A DNA stretch of 41,462 nt. It comes from a virus. Under the pieces are notes generated by a model that was given only the letters and a program-made list of their open reading frames with translations, made no database searches and had not been told where the DNA came from. The stretch covers positions 1 to 41,462 of the IMG/VR virus record IMGVR_UViG_3300025646_000101, one strand, 5' to 3'. Below, piece by piece: positions 37,602-41,462 of the stretch. Every line of letters starts with the position of its first letter. Position 1 is the stretch's first letter. Made by a program: the position numbers and the translations under genes.

Positions 37602-37804
37602 ATATATTAAGCGTTGCGTGGTCCGCATACAAATAGACCTGCACTCAGCTTTCAAAGCCTACGTAGAAAGCTCGTATTAAAAACCGTAGAGTAATGGACT
37701 TATAGCTTTTAGCTACCAGAGATATAAGTCAAGTGGTAAAGGTAGCACCACGGCAAGATGCCTATGGTCTTGTCTGATAGGTTAACACATAGTGGAGGTA
37801 CAAG
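37602..37804 (+). promoter_or_regulatory. Structured leader of the scaffold/capsid genes
   Basis: About 200 gene-free bases hold four successive hairpins: 37647-37672 (AGCTTTC/GAAAGCT, loop with CCTACGTA), 37697-37730 (GACTTATA/TATAAGTC), 37733-37751 (GTGGT/ACCAC) and 37754-37772 (CAAGA/TCTTG). Then a TGGAGGTACAAG ribosome-binding site precedes the scaffold ATG. A leader this long is exceptional in such a compact genome. Confidence 0.5.
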
Positions 37805-38266
37805 ATGGAAGAATTTGATGCACCAACAGAACATGGTGTAAAACAAATGAGAGAAACAATTGATAGAAAAGATGATACTATCAAAAAACTTGAGGCAGAG
37901 TTAGCTTCTTATAAAGATAAAGAAATTAATAATGTCTTCGGAAAATTAGGATTATCTACTGACAAAGGTTTCGGTAAAGCGTTGAAACAAGTGTATGATG
38001 GACCTGTAGATTTAGAGTCTATCGCACAGTTTGCTAAGGACGAATATGGTTTTGAAGCCAGTGGTCAAGTTGAGTCACAACCACAATCTCAACCTGCACC
38101 TATGGTACAAGATGATGCTCGTGCTAGAGTAGCTGCACTTGATGCAAATTCTAGTTCAGATGTACCAAAAAGCTTGGACGAACAGTTAGCTAATGTTATA
38201 AGAAATGGTTCTGTAAAGGACAGTCTTAGAGCTAGGTTAACAATAATGGACCAAGACAAAAAATAA
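37805..38266 (+). CDS. Capsid scaffolding protein
   Basis: 153 residues immediately before the capsid gene, the usual position of a scaffold. The N-terminal half is a charged coiled coil (TIDRKDDTIKKLEAELASYK), the middle is Gln/Pro/Ser-rich (QPQSQPAPMVQ) and the C-terminus a small basic helix (LRARLTIMDQDKK), the layout of scaffolds whose C-terminal helix binds capsid subunits. Scaffolds guide procapsid assembly and are lost before packaging. Assignment rests on position and architecture. Confidence 0.75.
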   Translation: MEEFDAPTEHGVKQMRETIDRKDDTIKKLEAELASYKDKEINNVFGKLGLSTDKGFGKALKQVYDGPVDLESIAQFAKDEYGFEASGQVESQPQSQPAPMVQDDARARVAALDANSSSDVPKSLDEQLANVIRNGSVKDSLRARLTIMDQDKK

Positions 38267-38304
38267 GTAATAGAAATTAATACGATTATATACGGAGGTT
38301 TATT

Positions 38305-39423
38305 ATGGCAAGCATAAGCTTGACAGGTAACACAATTTATTCTCAGAATATTAATAACTTTTCTGGGGAATTATTCCGTGTAGGTGGTCAAAGAACACCA
38401 TTCCTTTCTGCAACTGGAGGATTAAACGGAGGTAAGGTTATTCAATCTACTTTCTGGCAAATCCAAGCTGCAGATAGTGCTGTAGTATCTTCAGAGCCAA
38501 CAAAGGCACAAGAAGGTGCAGCACCTACAGAATATCTTGGTAGAGATAGAGTAGCTTACACAAGCGTTACTCAAATCTTCCATAAAGGTGTAAAGATGAC
38601 CTACACAGCTATGGCAACATATCAACATCAAAATCCATTTACATTATCAGCAGCTGCTGTTAATCAATCAGATGGAGATGGAACTGTAACAGCAGGAACT
38701 GAATTAGGTCTTGCTAACAGCAACCCAATTGTTGATGAATTTGCAGAGCAAATGTCTTTAGCTCTTGAAAAAGTAGCTAGAGAAGTTGAATGGTTTGCAT
38801 TCAATGGTACTTTCTCTGACGGTGCTAATGTCACTCCAGGAGCTGGTACTAGAGAAATGCGTGGTCTTTCCGAGTGGTGTGCATTAAATGCTAATGCTAA
38901 CAACTCTGCTGCTCCAACATTTGTTGGTGGTAACGTATACTACAACGATACAGCTGGAGATGGTTCTGGAACAGACCAAGTACTTTCTTGGGATGCAATT
39001 GCTAATGCTCTTAAAAGATTATATGACGCACATGCTCCAATGCAACAACCAGTACTTTGCGTAAGTCCAAAGCAATTGCTTGACTTAAACAAAGAATTAC
39101 TAGAAGGTAACGTTGGAATTACAGGTGCTATTCTTCCTAGAGATAGAGCTATTGCTGGTATTGATATTGACACAGTTGTTACACCATTTGGTTCAATTGG
39201 TCTTATGGTCATTGACCCTAATATCTTACCTGCAAATACAGCATTCGTCTTAGACTTTGCTTTCATACAGCCAGTCTTTACAAATATCCCTGGATACGGA
39301 ACAGTATTCGTAAGAGATATTGACCAAGATGATAGTGCTAAAATTGCAAAAGCAATCTATATGGAAATGGGATATGACTTCGGTCCTCCATCCTATCACC
39401 TAAAGATTACTGACGTAGCTTAG
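38305..39423 (+). CDS. Major capsid protein, SU10/DUF5309-like HK97 fold
   Basis: 372 residues with GGAGG upstream of the ATG. Evidence: position after scaffold; a loop-rich N-terminus; the helix EFAEQMSLALEKVAREVEWFAFNGTFSDG, matching in style the SU10-type (DUF5309) capsid pattern; later strands GSIGLMVIDPNILPANTAF and IPGYGTVFVRDID. By eye, codons end in C more often than in neighbours (AAC, GAC, TTC, ATC), as expected for the most highly expressed gene. It builds the icosahedral head. A terminator follows within 20 bases. Confidence 0.82.
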   Translation: MASISLTGNTIYSQNINNFSGELFRVGGQRTPFLSATGGLNGGKVIQSTFWQIQAADSAVVSSEPTKAQEGAAPTEYLGRDRVAYTSVTQIFHKGVKMTYTAMATYQHQNPFTLSAAAVNQSDGDGTVTAGTELGLANSNPIVDEFAEQMSLALEKVAREVEWFAFNGTFSDGANVTPGAGTREMRGLSEWCALNANANNSAAPTFVGGNVYYNDTAGDGSGTDQVLSWDAIANALKRLYDAHAPMQQPVLCVSPKQLLDLNKELLEGNVGITGAILPRDRAIAGIDIDTVVTPFGSIGLMVIDPNILPANTAFVLDFAFIQPVFTNIPGYGTVFVRDIDQDDSAKIAKAIYMEMGYDFGPPSYHLKITDVA

Positions 39424-39441
39424 TAAAAAATTTGAAGATTT

Positions 39442-39470
39442 GGGGGGAATCCACCTTCCTCCCATTTCTT
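39442..39470 (+). terminator. Terminator after the capsid gene
   Basis: Eight-pair stem (GGGGGGAA/TTCCTCCC, one G-U) with a six-base loop, followed by a T-rich tract (ATTTCTTCT). It probably limits read-through from the strongly expressed capsid gene. A TATAGT sequence just after it may restart transcription. Confidence 0.7.
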
Positions 39471-39489
39471 CTGCTATAGTAAGGACAAT

Positions 39490-39822
39490 ATGCAAATATC
39501 AAAAAAAGTTTTAATTGACGTTTCAGCAGATGCTAGTAACTCTACAGGCGTACAAACAGATGGTTTATTATTATCTGGTATAGTATGGCCAGCAGCAATG
39601 ACAGGTGCTAATGTAACATTTGATTTTTCATTCGATGGTGCTACTTGGGTTGATGTTGTAGAAACTGATAATACAGAAGTTACTTATGTTGTATCAGCAG
39701 GAAATGTAACAAGAGTTGACCCTAGTGGATGGGCTTTTGCTACACCTGGTTTTTTAAGAATTACATCTGATGGAACTGAAGTAGCAGATAGAAATATACA
39801 ATTAATATTTAAGTCTAGTTAG
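39490..39822 (+). CDS. Beta-sandwich virion protein, possible head decoration or neck protein
   Basis: 110 residues, AAGGA before the ATG. All-beta pattern (KKVLIDVSADASNSTGVQ, ANVTFDFSFDGATWVDVVE, RNIQLIFKSS). Placed directly after the capsid gene where decoration or head-completion proteins usually lie. No specific family; similar in style to the protein at 2291. Confidence 0.6.
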   Translation: MQISKKVLIDVSADASNSTGVQTDGLLLSGIVWPAAMTGANVTFDFSFDGATWVDVVETDNTEVTYVVSAGNVTRVDPSGWAFATPGFLRITSDGTEVADRNIQLIFKSS

Positions 39823-39830
39823 GAGTCAAT

Positions 39831-40838
39831 GTGAGTATCACAGTAGGCGACTTAGTAGATAGGGTCTTTAGAGAATATCTAGAACCAGCAGATAGCGTTG
39901 AATCATATTCTTATTTGACTGGTGGTATATCAAATTCAGCAACAACATTAGGTTATGCAAATGACATGTTTTCAGTTGAAGAAGAAGATGCTTTAGATGC
40001 AGGTGCAATTATTGAAGTAGGTCAAGAATTAATGTATTCTACTGCATTAAATACTGTTACTAATGAAATAACTGTAGTTAGAGGTGCTAGAGGTACTACT
40101 GCTGCAGCTCATAGTGCTGGTGATTTAATTAAAATAACTCCTTCTTTTGCACGTAAAAATGTATACGATGCAATTTGTGACCAAATAGAAAACTTATATC
40201 CAACATTATTTGCTGTTAATACTCAAACATTTACATCTGGAACAGGTTATAGAATTATTGGAACTTATGGCTCTGACGTAGATTCTAATAATTATTTAGT
40301 AGCTCCATTAAAAGCATTATCACAGTATACAGATTTTGCTGCAGGTACAGATGAAACAGGTCTTAAATTTATAGGTGTAGCCGTTGAAATGGTCGATTTA
40401 CCGAATGGTTTTACTTGGACTGATGAAAGTGGCACAGAACGTACTAAAACTTATACAACAGGTCCACAAGTAGTACATGCGTTGCAATTTCAAGGTATAT
40501 CATCTGGTTATGAAATTTATGTAACTTTTAAAAAGAAGTTTGTTCCACCTACATCTGAAGCAACAACTCTTAGTTCTATTGGTTTAGAAACTGAATATGA
40601 ACCTATTATTATGGCTGGTGTAGCTGCTCAAATGATAGCTGGTAAAGATATTAAAAACATTGATGCTAGATATATTACAGAACAAATGGCTGCACAAAAT
40701 TATCCTGTAGGTAGTTCTAACAATATTAGAAATTCATTACTTCAATATCAACAGTTATTAATACAACAAGCTAGAAAAAATCTTAGAGCTAAATATCCAG
40801 AACCAGTACAACTTAATAGTATTAATTATCCGACCTAA
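39831..40838 (+). CDS. Neck/tail protein (adaptor or tail tube A-like)
   Basis: 335 residues, GTG at 39831 with TTAGGAG upstream. The N-terminus SITVGDLVDRVFREYLEPAD resembles head-tail adaptor starts. Next comes a beta module (AIIEVGQELMYSTALN, TVVRGARGTTAAAHSAGDLI), likely related to the one in the protein at 1551. The C-terminal part has YEIYVTFKKKFVPPTSEATT and a helix-rich end. Position between capsid-region genes and the large tail protein suggests an adaptor or tail-tube (gp11-like) role, inferred. Its stop overlaps the next ATG. Confidence 0.65.
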   Translation: MSITVGDLVDRVFREYLEPADSVESYSYLTGGISNSATTLGYANDMFSVEEEDALDAGAIIEVGQELMYSTALNTVTNEITVVRGARGTTAAAHSAGDLIKITPSFARKNVYDAICDQIENLYPTLFAVNTQTFTSGTGYRIIGTYGSDVDSNNYLVAPLKALSQYTDFAAGTDETGLKFIGVAVEMVDLPNGFTWTDESGTERTKTYTTGPQVVHALQFQGISSGYEIYVTFKKKFVPPTSEATTLSSIGLETEYEPIIMAGVAAQMIAGKDIKNIDARYITEQMAAQNYPVGSSNNIRNSLLQYQQLLIQQARKNLRAKYPEPVQLNSINYPT

Positions 40839-41462
40839 TGCCTAGAGTAGCTAATACCACCAGCATTAAAAATCCTAAACGATATGGATATGATTTACAG
40901 TTAGATAATATTTATTTACGTACAGCTGTAGGTCCTGGTCGTGAAATGACTATACAATCATCTGACGTACAAGCAGGACAACAAGTTAATGTTAAACAAA
41001 ATCCTGAAGACTTTACATCTAACTTAGGTCGTATATATTCAAGAAACAAATTTGATGCAGGTCAAGGATTAGATACAGCACATAGAAGTGATGGTAAACC
41101 AGATGATGTAAATAGATTTTGGGATAGCAAAGGTATTGATGTATTTCACGGAGATGATGAAACAGCTTACAATATACATTTATTACATCAAACTGCTGAC
41201 ATGAATGTTAGAGGAGCTAGTACATCTTTTGTTAGTGATAATAATTATTTAGCACAAACTACAAATGGAACTATTTGGGTAACAGATGGTACTAGCGTAT
41301 GGTATTCTGCAGATGCTGAAAGTTGGACAGAAATTAATAGTACAGTTAATGGTGCTACAGATAATTTTACTGGAATAGCTACATTTGGAAATAGTTTATA
41401 TCTTACTACTAAAGATGGAACATCAAGTTCACAGTTAATATATTATAACGGTAGTACTTGGA
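40838..41462 (+). CDS. Tail protein, beta-propeller-like (5' part; continues at 3-1550)
   Basis: 208 codons to the window edge, start in a TAATG overlap. N-terminal ~30 residues (MPRVANTTSIKNPKRYG) are basic; then LQLDNIYLRTAVGPGREM and the beginning of the propeller-like repeats (TNGTIWVTDGTSVWYS, NSLYLTTKDGTSSS). The last 189 bases duplicate the first 189 of the window, so the two CDS entries describe one 661-residue gene. Here residues read SADAES and EINST; at the left edge they read SANAES and EIDST. Confidence 0.75.
   Translation, partial: MPRVANTTSIKNPKRYGYDLQLDNIYLRTAVGPGREMTIQSSDVQAGQQVNVKQNPEDFTSNLGRIYSRNKFDAGQGLDTAHRSDGKPDDVNRFWDSKGIDVFHGDDETAYNIHLLHQTADMNVRGASTSFVSDNNYLAQTTNGTIWVTDGTSVWYSADAESWTEINSTVNGATDNFTGIATFGNSLYLTTKDGTSSSQLIYYNGSTW
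41274..41462. repeat. Right copy of the assembly-overlap repeat
   Basis: Matches 1-189 with two differences (41312 and 41336). See the left copy; closure here gives a circle of about 41,273 bp. Confidence 0.9.

Noticed and set aside
37733-37772. GGTAGCACCACGG resembling a T-box antiterminator
   Set aside because: Two mismatches to the consensus, no stem I or specifier loop, and a structural gene downstream rather than an amino-acid gene; probably chance.
1-41462. CRISPR array, integrase or attachment site
   Set aside because: No regularly spaced direct repeats and no tyrosine or serine recombinase motifs; the end repeat is explained by circle closure.

Overview
The window is one essentially complete genome of a tailed bacterial virus. 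Bases 1-189 recur at 41274-41462 with only two differences, so the sequence closes into a circle of about 41,273 bp that was cut inside a tail gene. It is AT-rich (roughly one third GC by eye) and very compact, with no integrase, tRNA or CRISPR seen. It looks like a marine phage assembled from a metagenome: glycine-rich tail proteins with small partner proteins of the kind seen in marine phages, a T-biased low-GC composition, and polymorphism at the assembly overlap. No tape-measure protein is recognisable, and large ORFs lie between portal and scaffold, so a short-tailed (podovirus-like) particle is more likely than a siphovirus. The host is not established. A lysozyme-like protein with a W/HW/CW-rich C-terminus and a Rad52-type annealing protein would fit a low-GC marine actinobacterium, but this is inference.

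The layout is two divergent arms. From a 616-bp control region (22193-22808) the late arm runs rightward on the + strand: terminase with a zinc-ribbon/HTH N-terminus, portal, a 10.5-kb block of large unknown proteins (putative internal or ejection proteins), a structured leader, scaffold, SU10/HK97-type capsid, terminator, neck and tail genes. It continues across the circle junction into the beta-propeller-like tail protein, two tandem glycine-rich tail-tip cassettes, a terminator/promoter at 5361-5400, many micro-genes, and a lysis region (DUF5675-like protein, holin), ending at 9799. The early arm runs leftward on the - strand from 22192 to 9813: a run of tiny genes each preceded by an RNA hairpin, a MoxR AAA+ ATPase with a metallopeptidase-like VWA partner, an HTH/phosphoesterase pair, a Rad52-like annealing protein, a lysozyme-like protein, a SET-domain protein and an HNH nuclease. 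No DNA polymerase, primase, helicase or RNA polymerase is recognisable, so replication probably depends on the host.

Two themes stand out. First, genes are coupled by TAATG stop/start overlaps, and the ribosome-binding site of the next gene is often encoded as a C-terminal Glu-Glu-Glu tail of the preceding protein. Second, nearly every non-coding stretch holds stem-loops in the sense of transcription. These include a 27-29-nt-arm hairpin with wobble pairs, a 17-bp closing stem around a folded leader (18829-18946), and a loop at 15699-15720 whose transcript carries the ten-base 16S rRNA anti-Shine-Dalgarno sequence. Together with the MoxR/VWA module these are the best candidates for undescribed biology here.
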